From NCBI RefSeq assembly GCF_904849725.1, contig NC_058518.1, positions 328,188,581-328,252,580 of the forward strand: 64,000 nt of DNA. Direction: 5' to 3'. The position numbers and the translations under genes are program-made. Source of the DNA: Hordeum vulgare subsp. vulgare (lineage: Eukaryota > Streptophyta > Magnoliopsida > Poales > Poaceae). A model generated the notes under the pieces. That model had not been told where the DNA came from. It ran no database searches and worked only from the letters and a program-made list of their open reading frames with translations. Below, in pieces: positions 12,461-24,249 of this stretch. Each line of letters opens with the position of its first letter. Position 1 is the first letter of the stretch.

Positions 12461-12478
12461 CCTGGCAATCTGATACCA
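12461..12478 (-). other. Primer binding site, tRNA-Met type
   Basis: On the minus strand this reads TGGTATCAGATTGCCAGG, very close to the initiator-tRNA-Met primer site TGGTATCAGAGC. It lies two bases from the LTR end at 12481, which sets element orientation. Confidence 0.8.
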
Positions 12479-12480
12479 CT

Positions 12481-13379
12481 TGATAGAGGCAAAGTTGTTC
12501 GTGTCTTTCGATGAGATGGTGGTTATCGTTTTTGGTCGAGTAGACTTTGATGATCAGACTATGAACGTGTGAGGACGTCGTGCCTTAACAATCGCTAAAC
12601 CAAGTTCGAGAGGTTATTGACCACACCGGAGCATGATCAACCTGACCACGAGTGTATGTTTCCTGCACGCAAACAAAGAACAAGCAAAAACTAAGATCGC
12701 AATCTGGATATTGCGAATATAAGAGGAAAGCTTTATTGATGAAGGTGGGGTTCTGTGATGCCTTTGTGTCGTCATGGAACACAAACGAAGAACGCGAAGT
12801 TGCAGCTATGGTGAACTTGTAATCTAAACAAAACCCAAGTTTAAACGGTGCCCTAAGGGCTATATATATGAGGGAATAGAGAGGGTCTTTCGTGACCCTT
12901 GGAGGAGGGGTCCGAAAACAACCCTAAACTCGGTTTCCCCACACATATGGACTCTAAAAACAACCTATAATATGGTATTTCGAAGTTACATGGGCCTGGC
13001 CCAAAAATGAGGTGGTGCATCACCTATAATAGCCTATGCACAAAATTTACAAAGTGGCGTCTTGAATATTTCGTCCAAGCTTTCAAGCTCTCCTTATGGT
13101 CGATTGAAAGTGCGAAAATCACGAGTGGAAGCTCCATTGTTCTTTCCCGCGCGTGCACCTTCTTCTCCATGCTTGATCCCGCTCCAACAGATATCCTTCT
13201 TGTCCATGCTAGGTCCTTCATTCATAAGTACAACAAAAGTATCTAACTTAGGCAACATCATATGTTCATGAACATTAGAAGGATTTCCAAGAAACGAAAG
13301 TACCTAGTAATTCAATTGGCGTGCGCGAGCTCTAGTAACTGGTCTAATATGTATAGTAGCTGGGGCTGTGGGTGTAACA
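12481..13379 (-). mobile_element. 5' LTR of the chromovirus
   Basis: The LTR runs on the plus strand from TGATAGAGGC, next to the primer site, to GGTGTAACA. Read on the minus strand it starts TGTTACACCC. A TATA box (CTCATATATATAG on the minus strand) lies near 12860. The left boundary is firm; the right boundary rests on the TG...CA rule because the partner LTR is outside the window. Confidence 0.6.
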
Positions 13380-14453
13380 ATGGTATTTATGTCTCATCAT
13401 CTAGTCCTATAAAGTCACATCTTAGGAGAACAAAATCTGAGAGAAGATTTCATTGTGTTTTACGAGACAGAGCCGTCGTAACCTCCTATTCTTCCTCGAG
13501 GGGCTGATCTGGAGTCTATTTTGGGCTCCGTAGAGGGGGGTTTGTCATCGTCGTTAACACCAACCCTTCTCCATCAACAATTCCATGATGCTCACCACTG
13601 AGAGCGAGTAATTCCTTTGTAGGCTCACTGGATGGTGATGGGGTTTGGATGAGATTGATCATGTAATCGGGTTAAGTTGATATGGCTTGATCCCAAGTAT
13701 CCATTATCTTGTGAGTTTGATGTTGCTATGACTTTGCTATGCTTAAAGCTTGTCACTAGGGCCCGAGTGCCATGATTTCAGATCTAAACCTATTATGTTT
13801 TCTCTTAATAGGGAAGTGTTTATATCCTATCTTGCAAGTTGTATTTACTTATTACGTGTTACGATCCGCATCCACCAAGGTCAGAATAATTAGGATTATT
13901 TCCGGTGATTGTCGTAGTATGAGGAGTTCATGTCTTCACCATGTGTTAATGCTTTGTTCCAGTTCTCTATTAAAAGGAGGCATTAATATCCCTCAATTTT
14001 TATTAGGACACTGCTGCCACGAGAGGGTAGGACAAAATATGTCATGCAAGTTCTTATCGCAAGCACGTATGACTATATATGTAATAGATGCCTACATTAT
14101 ATTGATGAATTGGAGCTATTTCTGTGTCTCTATAGTGTGTAATTGTTACATGATGAATGCCATCCATATCTATCTATCCCTGATCCATGTGCCTATGCTT
14201 TACATATACTGAATCTTGCTAAGTTACTACTGGTGCTGCTACAAAATTATTGCTATCACTATTACTATTACTACTATTACTTGTCGTGCTACTAAATCTT
14301 CACTTCGGAGAGATATCCTAAGCATGGTTGAATTTCTAACTCAACTTCTAAGGATGATAAATATTCTTTGGCTCCCCTTGTGTCGAATCAATAAATCAGG
14401 GTGAAATACTACCCGCGAAGACCGTTGTGACCCCCTACACTTGTGGTTTATCA
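13380..14453 (+). mobile_element. WHAM-like Athila LTR fragment
   Basis: This corresponds to the downstream two thirds of the LTR at 19048-20516; both share the block CACTAGGGCCCGAGTGCCAT. It ends with GTGGTTTATCA at 14453. The 5' third is absent here, presumably displaced by the chromovirus that ends at 13379. It lies inside the LTR of element F, which resumes at 14454. The apparent 146-codon ORF within is not a gene. Confidence 0.7.
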
Positions 14454-15015
14454 GTGTCTTGTGAACGTCGACTACATGACACTTCACCATACTTGGTACT
14501 AAGGGATGGCATGGTGGAGTAATAAGTATATTATGGGTTGCTAGAGTGATAGAAGCTCAAACCCTAGTTCATGCGTTATTCCGTAAGGGGCTGATTTGGA
14601 TCCACATGTTTCATGCTATGGTTAGATTTATCCTTGTTCTTATTTCGTAGTTTTGGATGGTTGCGAGAGGGGGTAATCATAAGTGGTTTTCTTGTTCAAG
14701 TAAGAACAACACCCAAGCACCGGTCCACCCACATATCAAATTATCAAAATAACGAACGTGGATCAACTCAACATGATGAACATGACTAGATGACAATTCC
14801 CATGTGTTCTCTAGAGTGCTTTACTTTATATAAGAGAACTTTTCGGCCTGTCCTTTTCTATAAAATGATTGGTCCACCTTGTTGCACACTTGCTACTATT
14901 GCTACTTGTTACTTGTTATGAATTATCTTCCTACAAAAGTATCTATCACTGTTACCCATAGCACTTGCGGAGAATACCTTGCTGAAAACTACTTATCATT
15001 TCCTTTTGCTCCTCG
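14454..15015 (+). mobile_element. Element F 5' LTR, middle part
   Basis: The sequence matches the second half of element A's LTR (about 7690-8240), including GGGTTGCTAGAGTGAYAGAAGC. It stops at CTCCTCG, where element E inserted, and the LTR resumes at 50109. Confidence 0.8.
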
Positions 15016-15790
15016 TGTCGGGAAACGACTATCTATGGGACCGGCGAGGGCTCCTTTTCGGTTTGACTGCAGGGATCGTCGTGCATGAAACGTGGAACCA
15101 GGAAAAAATAGAGAGTGTTTAGACTGGTTTAGGCTTCCCTAAGGAGTAGTACCCTACGTCCTGTGTTTGTGGATTATGTGGGTGTTAGTCCAAGTTGCAA
15201 GGAGCGCTACTTGCCCGCAAGATGCTCGGGAAGTGCGGCTACGTGTGAAAAATGAACTGGGAGTCCCGTGTAAATGTTGCCATGGGCCTCCATTTATAGA
15301 CCAAGGGGTCACCACAATGACTAAAATGGTAATTACATGGGCTGAATGTTGGTGGTGACACGTACAGGGATGAGTGTCGATAAAGTTGATTCTAGGGCAA
15401 TGGTCCACCACATAGCCTACAGGCTCTACCTAACTACCTGCATGTCTGCCACTTGTCGATTGAGTTCTGCGTGTGCACCACCTGTTGGGGACGGTGTGTT
15501 TGCAGGGGCGGTAGGGAGGTTGTCGTCTTCGAGCCTGTCGACCCACCTGGAAGTCTTGTTTTGCCGGATTTCCCTTGTCGGGACTTGTCTTGTCGGCTCT
15601 GTCTTGTCGGAAGATGTGCCTCCCGGGGAAAGCCCCCCTATAGTGAGTTCTTGCCCTTGCTAGTAGATGTTGTGCTTGCTAGATGAATTGCATGTCGGCA
15701 AGATTGGCTTCTTGTTGGGACTGCCTTGCAACAGCCTTAGATTGACAAAACCCCATGCCTATAAGGTTTGTGAGTCCCACTACACTCTCA
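15016..15790 (-). mobile_element. 3' LTR of element E
   Basis: It aligns with 49328-50108 and begins TGTCGGGAAACGAC on the plus strand. On the minus strand a TATA box (TCTATAAATGG) maps at about 15292-15301, giving the orientation. It ends near ACTCTCA at 15790. Confidence 0.75.
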
Positions 15791-16369
15791 GGAACCCCGG
15801 GGACCGCCTATAGCAGAGAACTCGAAACGTCTTGATCCTGAAGGTGGGATCAAATTTAGGCATGGCTCTTGATAACCACATCTTTCTCGTTAAACTTCTA
15901 TTAGCACAGAACTTCAAAGATCATAACATGAAAGGTGACACATCCGTGGCAAAGAATTTGAAAGATTTCAATGTCGAGAAAGATTCTTCTTTCCATACAG
16001 AACTCGGGGTTCTCGATAATGGTCTTCAGGAAGATTGTTCCGCCAAGCTTGTCGGCGTCTTCATATTCCTTATTTGTTGATATGCCGAAGAGGGTCCAGC
16101 AGCCGCCACTCCCAATCCCGTTAAGGTCATCATCTTGTGCCTCCAAAAATAAAGGGTAGTTATCGTTATTCTTTTGCTGTTCCTCGCTTCCATGCCTACT
16201 CGAGATGGTTGCTCACTGGCAAACATTCTTGGCGGGGCTGGTGGCTCACCGACAAGACCTTGTCGGTGAGCCCCCGAGTCACTTAGACCAAAGAACTCTG
16301 GGTTCTCAATATTGAAGCAGGCCTCGGTAGTAAAATACTTTTGTCTTTCTTAAGATAGAGAGCCTTGAG
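15791..16369 (-). other. Non-coding internal DNA of element E
   Basis: No coding sequence is supported here. The stretch holds a perfect 14 bp inverted repeat at 16243-16256/16259-16272 (GGCTCACCGACAAG with a two-base loop) and the first degenerate repeat-like words (AGAACTCKGGGTTCTCRAT). Confidence 0.5.
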
Positions 16370-17146
16370 ATCCTCGATGCTAGGAAGGCTTTAGGGTTTG
16401 ACACAGAACTCTGGGTTCTCGATGTTGACTTGCCGGTGAAGAACTTATGCAAAGTTCTCGACAATGACAAGGCTTTAGGCTTCCCACGGAGAATTTTGGA
16501 GTTCTCAATGACGGCTTGCCAGCAAAGAACTTATATAAAGTTCTCGACACTAGCAAGATTTTAGGGTTCAGCAAAGAACTCTATGGTTCTTGATGTTGGC
16601 TCGTTGGCAAAGAGCCCGAAAGTCCTCGACACCGGCAAAGCTTGTAGGGTTCAACAAAGAACTCGGGGGTTCTTGATGTTGGTTTGCCAACGGAGAACCC
16701 GGAAGTTATCGACGCCCATAAGGATTTAGGATTGAGTAGAGAACTCTCTGGTTCTCGATGTTGGCCCGCAAGGAGAGAACCCAGACGTTCTCGATGCCGG
16801 CAAGACTTTAGGGTTCAACACAGAACTCTGGGGTTCTCGATGTTGGCTCGCTAACGAAGAACCTCGAAGTTCTCGACGCTAACAGTGCTTTAGGATTAAG
16901 TAGAGAACTTTGTGATTATGGATGCTGGCTTGCACGCAGAGAACCCGAAAGTTCTCGACTAGGATTCAGTAGAGAACTCTATGGTTCTCGATGCTGGCTT
17001 GCCGACAGAGAACATGAAAGTTCTTGACTCCGGCAAGGCTTTAGGATTCAGCACAAAACTTTATGGTTCTAAATGCAAGCTCTCGATAGTGAACCCGGAA
17101 GTCCAGCACAGAACTCTGTGGTTCTCGATGTTGTCTCACAAGCAGA
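16370..17146. repeat. About 81 bp tandem array, left block (element E)
   Basis: About ten diverged copies of a unit whose landmarks are CTTTAGGRTTCA, AGAACTCTGTGGTTCTCGAT, GCTGGCTCGCCGGC and AGAACCCGAAAGTTCTCGAC. The unit contains two related half-repeats built on GAACY...GTTCTCGA. Units are contiguous with no spacers. The array is cut at 17146 by the element that starts at 17147. Confidence 0.85.
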
Positions 17147-17705
17147 TGTAGGATCGGAAGTATGTCTAGAGGGGGTGATTAGACTACTTGACAGGATAAA
17201 AATTTAGCATTTTCCGAATTTTAAGTGTGAGCCAGTTTTAGCAATTATGACTAATCAAGTACACCCTACACATGCACATCGAAGAGTATAACAGCAGAAA
17301 GTAAAACATGCAAGAGTAAAGTAGAGGGTAAGGTAGGGAGATCAAACGCAAAGGTTGACACAGTGATTTTTGACATGGTTCCGATAGGTGGCGCTATCGT
17401 ACGTCCATGATAGTGGAGACTTCAACCCATGGAGGGTAACGGTTGGAGAGTCCACGAAAGGCTCCACCCACAAGGGGTCCACAAAGAAGCGGCCTTGTCT
17501 ATTCCACCATGCCTTCCGTCCACACACGACTAGCCTCACTCACGGTAGATCTTCACGAAGTAGGCAATCTCCTTGCCCTTACAAACATCTTGGTTTAACT
17601 CCACAACATGAAGTAAGAGGCTCCCAAGAGACACCTAACCAATCTAGGAGGCACCGCCCTCCAAAAGGTAATAAATGTGGTAGAACGATGAACTCCTTGC
17701 TCTTG
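17147..17705 (-). mobile_element. LTR downstream half, minus orientation (outer left end)
   Basis: On the plus strand it starts TGTAGGATCGGAAG, which is the reverse of the LTR 3' end, and runs to GAACTCCTTGCTCTTG. The same GAACTCCTTGCTCTTGT block appears in the opposite orientation at 33650-33670. At 17706 it joins TACA-AG, followed by the plus-strand primer site. The piece is therefore backwards relative to the internal region. Confidence 0.7.
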
Positions 17706-17711
17706 TACAAG

Positions 17712-17723
17712 TGGTATCAGAGC
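17712..17723 (+). other. Primer binding site, tRNA-Met type
   Basis: TGGTATCAGAGC, followed by TTTGGT, is the standard copia tRNA-Met primer site. It lies two bases after TACA, the normal LTR end of this family, which alone survives of the plus-strand 5' LTR. Confidence 0.9.
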
Positions 17724-17793
17724 TTTGGTATCCATTGCATTGGTTTTAGAACCTAGGAGAGTGTGGCATCTAGTGAGGGAAATTATCACCATA

Positions 17794-19009
17794 GAGGTCC
17801 ATAATTCGATGGCACTAATTTCTCTAGTTGGAAGCATAAGATAAAAATGCATATTCTTGGTCATAATCCTACCATTTGGGTTGTTTTTTGTGTTGGTGTG
17901 CAAGGTGATTACTTCGGAGAAGGAAAAGAACCGGATCATGATGTCATAGAGGAAGAACTGAACATGTTGCGATTCAATGCTCAAGCCTGTGATATTCTAC
18001 TCAACTAATTGTGTCCCGAAGAATTCAACAAAATCAGTCGCCTTGAGAATGCAAAGGAAATTTGGGATACTTTGATTGATATGAATGAAGGTACTAATTC
18101 TGTCAGGGAATCTTAGTTGGATGTGCTTCAAAGTCAGCTTGTCAAGTTCAAGATGAAGGATGGTGAAGGAGTCGTTGAGATGTATTCTAGGCTAGATCTC
18201 ATCACAAATGAGATTATCGGCTTAGGAAGGAAGAGATGACCGACAAATTCATCATCAATAAGATACTTAGAGCCTTGGATGGAAGATACAACACCGTGTG
18301 CACATTAATCCAAGTGATGCCAAACTACAAGGATCTCAAGCCAACTGAAGTCATTGGAAGGATTGTTGCTCATGAAATGTCTCTTATAGACAAAGATGAG
18401 TTGTACAACAAGTCAAGCGGTGCTTACAAAGCTTCAATCGATGCCCCCGCTACTTCAAGTGACAACCTTGTTACCAATGAACAGATCGGCCTCATGGTCA
18501 GAAAATTCAACAAGATCTACAAGAGTAGAGTCAAAGAAAGAATATCAAGCTCAAGATATGATGAGAAGCGTTCGTCTAGCCGTGACCGAAACTGCTACAA
18601 CTGTGAAAAGACCGGACACTCTTCCAATGAGTTCTCGGCTCCCCACAAACAAAGAGAAGAGTCACCTAGAAGACGAAGCTCAAGAGATGAGTTACCTCGC
18701 AAAAAGAGAAGGAGTAGAGAAGATCATTATGAACGAAGACACTCCCGGAGAAGGCAAAGAATCGGAGAAGAAGGACAAGTACACCAAGAGCAGTTCAAGA
18801 AGAAGACATCAAGCTCATGTTGGTGAATGGGTTTTTGACTCCGAGTGTGACAAACAATCCGAGAGAAGCTATCAGTCCAACTTCGACTACAGTCAAGATG
18901 AAGGTGTTGCGAGTCTTGCACTCGTTTCCTCCAACTCCTACGACTTATTTGATTCACCAAATGAAGGCATTGGAAACTTCTTCATGTCAAAAGGCCCCAA
19001 GGTATCACA
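17794..19009 (+). pseudogene. Copia gag, N-terminal part (UBN2-type), broken
   Basis: The gag reads FSSWKHKMKMHILGHNPTIW near its start, then EIWDTLIDMNEGT and KILRALDGRYNTVCTLIQV, which is a UBN2-type gag. Stops occur near 18006 and 18114, with a frame change near 18230. A zinc knuckle is seen at about 18590, CYNCEKTGHSSNEF, with the last cysteine changed to phenylalanine. The frame is cut within KGPKVSH at 19009 by the long LTR, and the next codons (PEYFDFDSDEDNLLG) lie at 25767. Nothing functional can be produced. Confidence 0.8.
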
Positions 19010-19047
19010 TGTAACGACTAAGATACGACCCTTTCCTTATTTGGGGG

Positions 19048-20702
19048 TGATACGTCTCCAAAGTATCTACTTTTCCAAACTCTTTTGCCCTTGTTTTGGA
19101 CTATAATTTGCATGATTTGAATGGAACTAACCTGGACTGACGCTGTTTTCAGCAGAATTGCCTTGGTGTTATTTTTGTGCAGAAATCAAAGTTCTCCAAA
19201 CGTCCTGAAAATTTACGAAGAGCAGTTTTGGAAAATATCAAAAATACCTGCGCCAGGATCCACCTAAGGGGGTGGGCCAGTGGGCCACAAGCCCCTGCTC
19301 CGCCACCACCCCCCTGGTGGCGGTGGGCAAGCTTGTGGGGCCCACAGGCCTCTGCCGCCCCCAACTCCAGCTCTATAAGTTGTCTTTCATCCCAGAAAAA
19401 ATAAAAAGAAAAGTTTTCGTTGCGTTTTCGATACGGAGGCGCCACCACCACCTGTTCTTCATCTGGAGAGCAAATCTGGAGTCCGTCTTGGGCTCTCGAG
19501 AGGGGAAATCGTCGCCATCGTCATCATCAACCTTCTTCCCTCTCCAATTCCATGAAGCTCTTCGTCGTTCGTGAGTAATCTATTCGTAGGCTCGCTGGGC
19601 GGTGATGAGTAGGATGAGATCTGTCATGTAATCGAGTTAGTTTTGATGGGGATTGATGCCTAGTATCCACTATGTTCTGAGATTTGATGTTGCTACTACT
19701 TTGCCATGGTTAATGCTTGTCACTAGGGCCCGAGTGCCATGATTTTAGATCTGAAATTATTATGTTGTCACCAATATATGTGTGTGTTACATCCGAACTT
19801 GCAAGTTGTAGTTACCTACTATGTGTTATGATCCGGCAACCCCCGAGTGACAATAACCGGAACCACTCCCAGTGATGACCATAGTTTGAGGAGTTCATGT
19901 GTTCACCAAGTGCTAATGCATTGGTCTGGTTCTTTATTGAAAGGAGAACCTTAATATCCCGTAGTTTCCTTTTGGACACCGCTACCACGGGAGGGATGGA
20001 CAATAGATGTCATGCAAGTTCTTTTCCCTAAGCACGTATGACGACACACGGAATGCATGCCTACATCACATTGACGAACGGGAGCTAGCCACTTGTCTCT
20101 CCGTGTTATAGTTGTTGCATGATGAATATCATCCAAACAAATCACCGACCCAATGCCTACGAGTTTGTCCTACTGTTGCTACTGTTGTTACTTGTTTTGC
20201 TCTGCTGCTACTGTTGCTACTATCGTCGCCTGGTACTGTTGCTACTTACTACTGCTGTCACTACTACTGTCACTACTGCTGTTCCTTGCCACTGTTATTG
20301 CTCGTTACACTACTGATACCCGTTACTTTGTTGTTACTACTTCGCTGTTACTATTGTGCTTGCAGATACTAATCTTTTAGGTGTGGTTGAATCTGACAAA
20401 TTCATCTACTAATACTTGAGAGTATACTCTCACCTCCTGTCTGGCGTACCTACAAATTTGGGTCGAATACTCTACCCTCGAAAACTGCTGCGAACCCACG
20501 CGCTGGTGGGCCATCAACAACATTCTTCCAGTTTCATCGCCGGGGAGTGCTATCAGCATTCTTCTGGTGCCGTTTCAGGAGAAGGTTAGTTGTTATAAGC
20601 ATTCGTCTAGCTAACACTAGAGATTGCAGGATCAGCACTTTTCTGGAGCCATTGCCAGAGAAGCACAGCTGACGTCAGGGGGCGAGGCCTCAAAAGGGGA
20701 AA
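19048..20702 (+). mobile_element. WHAM-like Athila LTR plus short leader
   Basis: The LTR runs from TGATACGTCTCC (19048) to GGGCCATCA (20516). About 186 bp of leader with repeated primer-site-like words follows, and then the host LTR resumes near 20703. GGGG lies on both sides (19043-19047 and 20703 onward), a weak candidate for the target duplication. The rest of the element is absent. Confidence 0.7.
20527..20663 (+). repeat. Three primer-site-like repeats after a WHAM-like LTR
   Basis: Copies resembling TCTGGCGCCGTTGCCGGGGAG occur at 20527-20547 (changed start, intact GCCGGGGAG), 20563-20585 and 20642-20663. Each is preceded by a CAKCA(C/T)T-like word. Only the first has the normal distance to the LTR end. 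Confidence 0.5.
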
Positions 20703-23640
20703 GGGGCGTATCTATGCGTTTTGCAACCGGGATAATCATCACATTACATAAATAAAGATTAACAACTAGGGCATACACTTGCCAGCTGTTAAGAATATAT
20801 CATAGCTTACAGACACATATTATTCAGAGTAGCAGCAAGTCCAGCTACGAACTTTAAACCGAAAAACAGATGATCTAACACATCTCGTATGCTAGCCCAC
20901 GATCACGACCACGACCTCGGTGTTCCGGATATTTCACATACAAGCGGTTAGAGTCCTCATCGTACTCCCACTTCAGCTGGTTGTCATCGGGATCTCCCGC
21001 GTCGGGCGTACCTGTACCTGTTGGGGTTGGTAGTAATCTGTGAGCCACAGGGACTAAGCAATCTAATGACCTTGGTACCGAAACTAGTCAAGTTATTAGG
21101 TGAGGAAGGTTTAGTGTATGGGTTTGCAACAACCTAAGCATATATGGTGGCTAACTTACGATGATCAGAGTAGTTTATGTGGTGGTCTACGCGAGTGATC
21201 GAAGACTAGATGATCACTAAGTGATCCTGAACACCTACTTACGTCAAACATAACTCCACCATGTTCCCGATCGAAGAGAGGTCTTCGAAGGAGACAGTCA
21301 CGGCTACGCACACAGTTGGCAGTTTTATTAGAGTTACTTTAAGTTGTCTAGAACCGGATGTTAACAAATTATCCATGTTTGCCACATAACCGCGGGCACG
21401 GCTTTTCGAAAGATTAAACCCTGCAGGGGTGCTCCAACTAGTCCATCACAAACTGCCACAGGCCACAAAGTAATCCTCTATCACGAACCCCGTGATCTCG
21501 TCGGATTCCTTAGAGGAAAACCTCAACTTTGAGGAGATCCAAAGTTTCACCGGGATTCCTATACGCAAGATATATCGCTAAGGTAAGACAAATCTAGCAG
21601 GACCTCCCGACGTGTCGACGAACCCGATAGGAGCCGCGTATCTCGTTCTCAAGACACAACGGATGGGAAATCCTACAGGGAATCAAACCTCATGTTTCCT
21701 TGTGGTGGCCCTGCAGTCTGCCCAATTTGGACCAACACTCATGAGGAGCTCTGGCCCGGGTTGTTGATTAAATCCTCGGGGTAGCTATTCCCTATGCAAA
21801 TTATTATTAGGTGATTATCAGATTAAAACCAATGTTAGGTCCTGCTGGACAAGCCTTAACACTACACAATTTATCTAGGGGGTCCCCATAACAACCCCGA
21901 TCGTGTTAGGAGCGATCAGTTATGGAATCAAACACCGGTAACCGAAACTAAGGCGGCAATAATGGAACAAATCATCCGGCAAAAGGCTAGGCCTTCCATC
22001 ATTTACCAAGTATATGGGTGCATTAATTAAATAGCAGTTTAAACATAATAATATCAAAATACTCATGTTATTACATGAGATAGCTGGCACCAGCAACTAG
22101 CAAAGCTACTCATTAGAGGTTGAGCAAGCCTATTTAGCCAATCAACATTTTGCTAGGATAGGGAGGTGTTTGAGTTTCATGGCAATGATAGGTGGCATTT
22201 ATATCAAGTGGTAGGCAGCGAGCATGTATCGAAGGAAACGTGATTCTAAGCATAACAAAGCTAGATACGGTATCAAGGTCACGGTCATCTTGCTTGTGAT
22301 GTCTTTAGCTTGGAACTGCTCTTGATCTTCCTGCATGTACTCTCCAGAATCCACGTACTCGCTCTCCGATCCCGATGCTACCCAAGATAAAATAACAGCC
22401 AATGAGCACCAACACAACAAGATGCAACAAACATATGATGCATGAGTGAAGAAGGAAGCATGCATCACTATTCTAGTCACTTTCATATGCATTAGTTGAG
22501 TTAATAGAATTCTCGACAGAACTTCATATTAAGTTATCTTGACGTGCATGAAGATGGCATGAACATGTGCATCACGAGAAAACGAAGCAAAAACACATAA
22601 AGAACGTAGAGAACGGAGCTACGGATCAACCGGAAACTACGAAACAAGATATGGAGACCTACGGTTCAAATCAACCACAAACACACCCCAATGGCACTTC
22701 CCTAGTGCTACCAGGTTGCCACATGATCAAACAATCAAATATAAGTGGGGTGGTGCTTGGAAACACACCACACCATCAACAATGCCCACACAAGGTTCAA
22801 ATCAACAAAAACATGCAATCTTTTTTCTAACAGCATCATAGCAGTTTGTCTACAATATTTAAAGTACCTACACCATCCAAATGAGCCAAACAAGATATGA
22901 GTAAAAAGCCATTCAAAAGCTCTACAAGCCTGTGCAAGAAGTTAATACAAAGGAATCACACATGAGCAGATCTACACGCACTAACTTGGACAAAATATTA
23001 CAGTTTCTGGGACTTAGTGAAAATCTCAGATTTTTACCAGCTATTTATGCTCTGAAGCATTTTGACAGCCTCCAAAATGATATCTACAGGAAGTGAATAA
23101 GCATGAAATTTAACAGGGAGCTAGACAAACACAAACTCTCACAAACTTTAGTTTGTTGCATGGGCTGATTCCCAACACATGAGCTTTTGCAGCCAAGACA
23201 GCAGGGGAAGAAAATAACATCAGATTCTCAGACTTGTGAAAATCACAGATTTTCACAAAGCTGTCAATTTCAGCCAAGTGTCAACTTTGGCAAGTCACAA
23301 CAGGTGCATACAAATTCCTATGAACAAAACAAAGACCCCATGTTGTAGAGGGGTTCACCCACTACTACTACATCAAGGATTCATCCTCATAGGGTCAAGG
23401 CACCACATAATACAAAGCACTAAACATAGCATCATGACAGAAAATGACAGTTTTATGAAGTTGCTCTAAAGTGAAATCTTATTCCACCGATGGATGCCTG
23501 GGATGATTCTACCCCAAAATCATATATAATGCATGGGTACTTGCATGTAACATCTAGGCACAAAACTAGCTCGAAAAACAAGCCTAGAACCCAATATGAC
23601 ATATAGGAACAAAATCACATGTAGATATAGCACAAGCAGC
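20703..23640 (-). other. Long-LTR interior, distal part, no gene seen
   Basis: About 2.9 kb of repetitive DNA belonging to the long LTR. Only short spurious ORFs are present, and no protein family could be recognised in either direction. Confidence 0.5.
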
Positions 23641-23990
23641 AACATCTACACCTACACATGCACACACACAATCCCATACACCACTACATCACTCCATAGT
23701 GGCAAGCATGAGGGGTTAGCCCTCATGCACAAGTGCATATGTGCACCCATGCCCACACACACACATGCATGAACACCTACACTCACATATGTGCTCACAC
23801 ACACACACCACAAAGGTGCAACATGAGGGGCAAGGCCCTCTTGCACATGTGCATGTGCAACCACATGCACACACCACACTCACATGTGTGCACATCTCAC
23901 TCATGTGCACACACACACATCCACACACATACACACACTCATGTGCACATATACATACAACTGCATACACACACTACATGAACATCCTAG
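23641..23990 (+). repeat. CA/TG-rich low-complexity tract
   Basis: Dominated by CACACA, CATGTGCACA and related alternating purine-pyrimidine words. It includes a diverged direct duplication of the block CATGAGGGGYNAGSCCCTC (about 23708 and 23822). ORFs read through it are rich in Cys/Val or His/Thr and are artefacts of low complexity. Confidence 0.75.
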
Positions 23991-24091
23991 GCAGTAAAAG
24001 CAATACATACCATGGTCTAGCTAAAAGAAAAACAAGCAAAACTTTCTGCACAAGAAAAAGGAAAGGAAAAAAACAGAGGAAAACAAAAAGG

Positions 24092-24163
24092 GGGAGACCC
24101 TGGAGTCGAACCCAGGTCCTCTGCACCACAGCACCACACCATCACCACTAGGCTACCCTTTGG
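24092..24163 (-). other. tRNA-like sequence 1 with A and B boxes
   Basis: On the minus strand an A-box-like TAGCCTAGTGGTGA (24142-24155) and a B box GGGTTCGACTCC (24102-24113) lie about 28 bases apart. A T-arm stem CCTGG/CCAGG can form. The acceptor stem pairs only partly (GGGTAGC against GTCTCCC), so this is a tRNA-like relic or Pol III-type promoter rather than a confident tRNA gene. The middle is enriched in GGTG words. Confidence 0.5.
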
Positions 24164-24249
24164 CTCTTGACATAGGAGAGGGAGACAACAGGGTGAGCTT
24201 ATCTGCCAAGCAACTACCACCGCGAAAATCCACAGGAAAAAAATAAAAG

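Larger units (their letters stand above)
8309..13379 (-). mobile_element. Chromovirus-like Ty3/gypsy retrotransposon, 5' portion
   Basis: A minus-strand gypsy element read from right to left: LTR (12481-13379), a tRNA-Met primer site, a long leader, gag, protease and the start of RT. It stops at 8309, where element A begins; its RNase H, integrase and other LTR presumably lie left of the window. The RT sequence ([28 protein letters not shown]) resembles grass chromoviruses of the CRM/Reina group. All ORFs are broken. Confidence 0.8.

Noticed and set aside
13772..14212. A 146-codon plus-strand ORF
   Set aside because: It lies wholly in a WHAM-like LTR fragment; the homologous LTR at 19048-20516 does not keep the frame.
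16370..17146. Regular repeats that could suggest a CRISPR array
   Set aside because: Units are about 81 bp, contiguous and diverged, with no unique spacers, and this is plant nuclear DNA.
20112..20380. Leu/Cys-rich ORFs resembling membrane segments
   Set aside because: They come from a CTG/CTA-rich microsatellite-like stretch of a WHAM-like LTR (TTGCTACT repeats).
23716..24151. Cys/Val-rich and His/Thr-rich ORFs that mimic metal-binding proteins
   Set aside because: They are translations of a CA/TG repeat.
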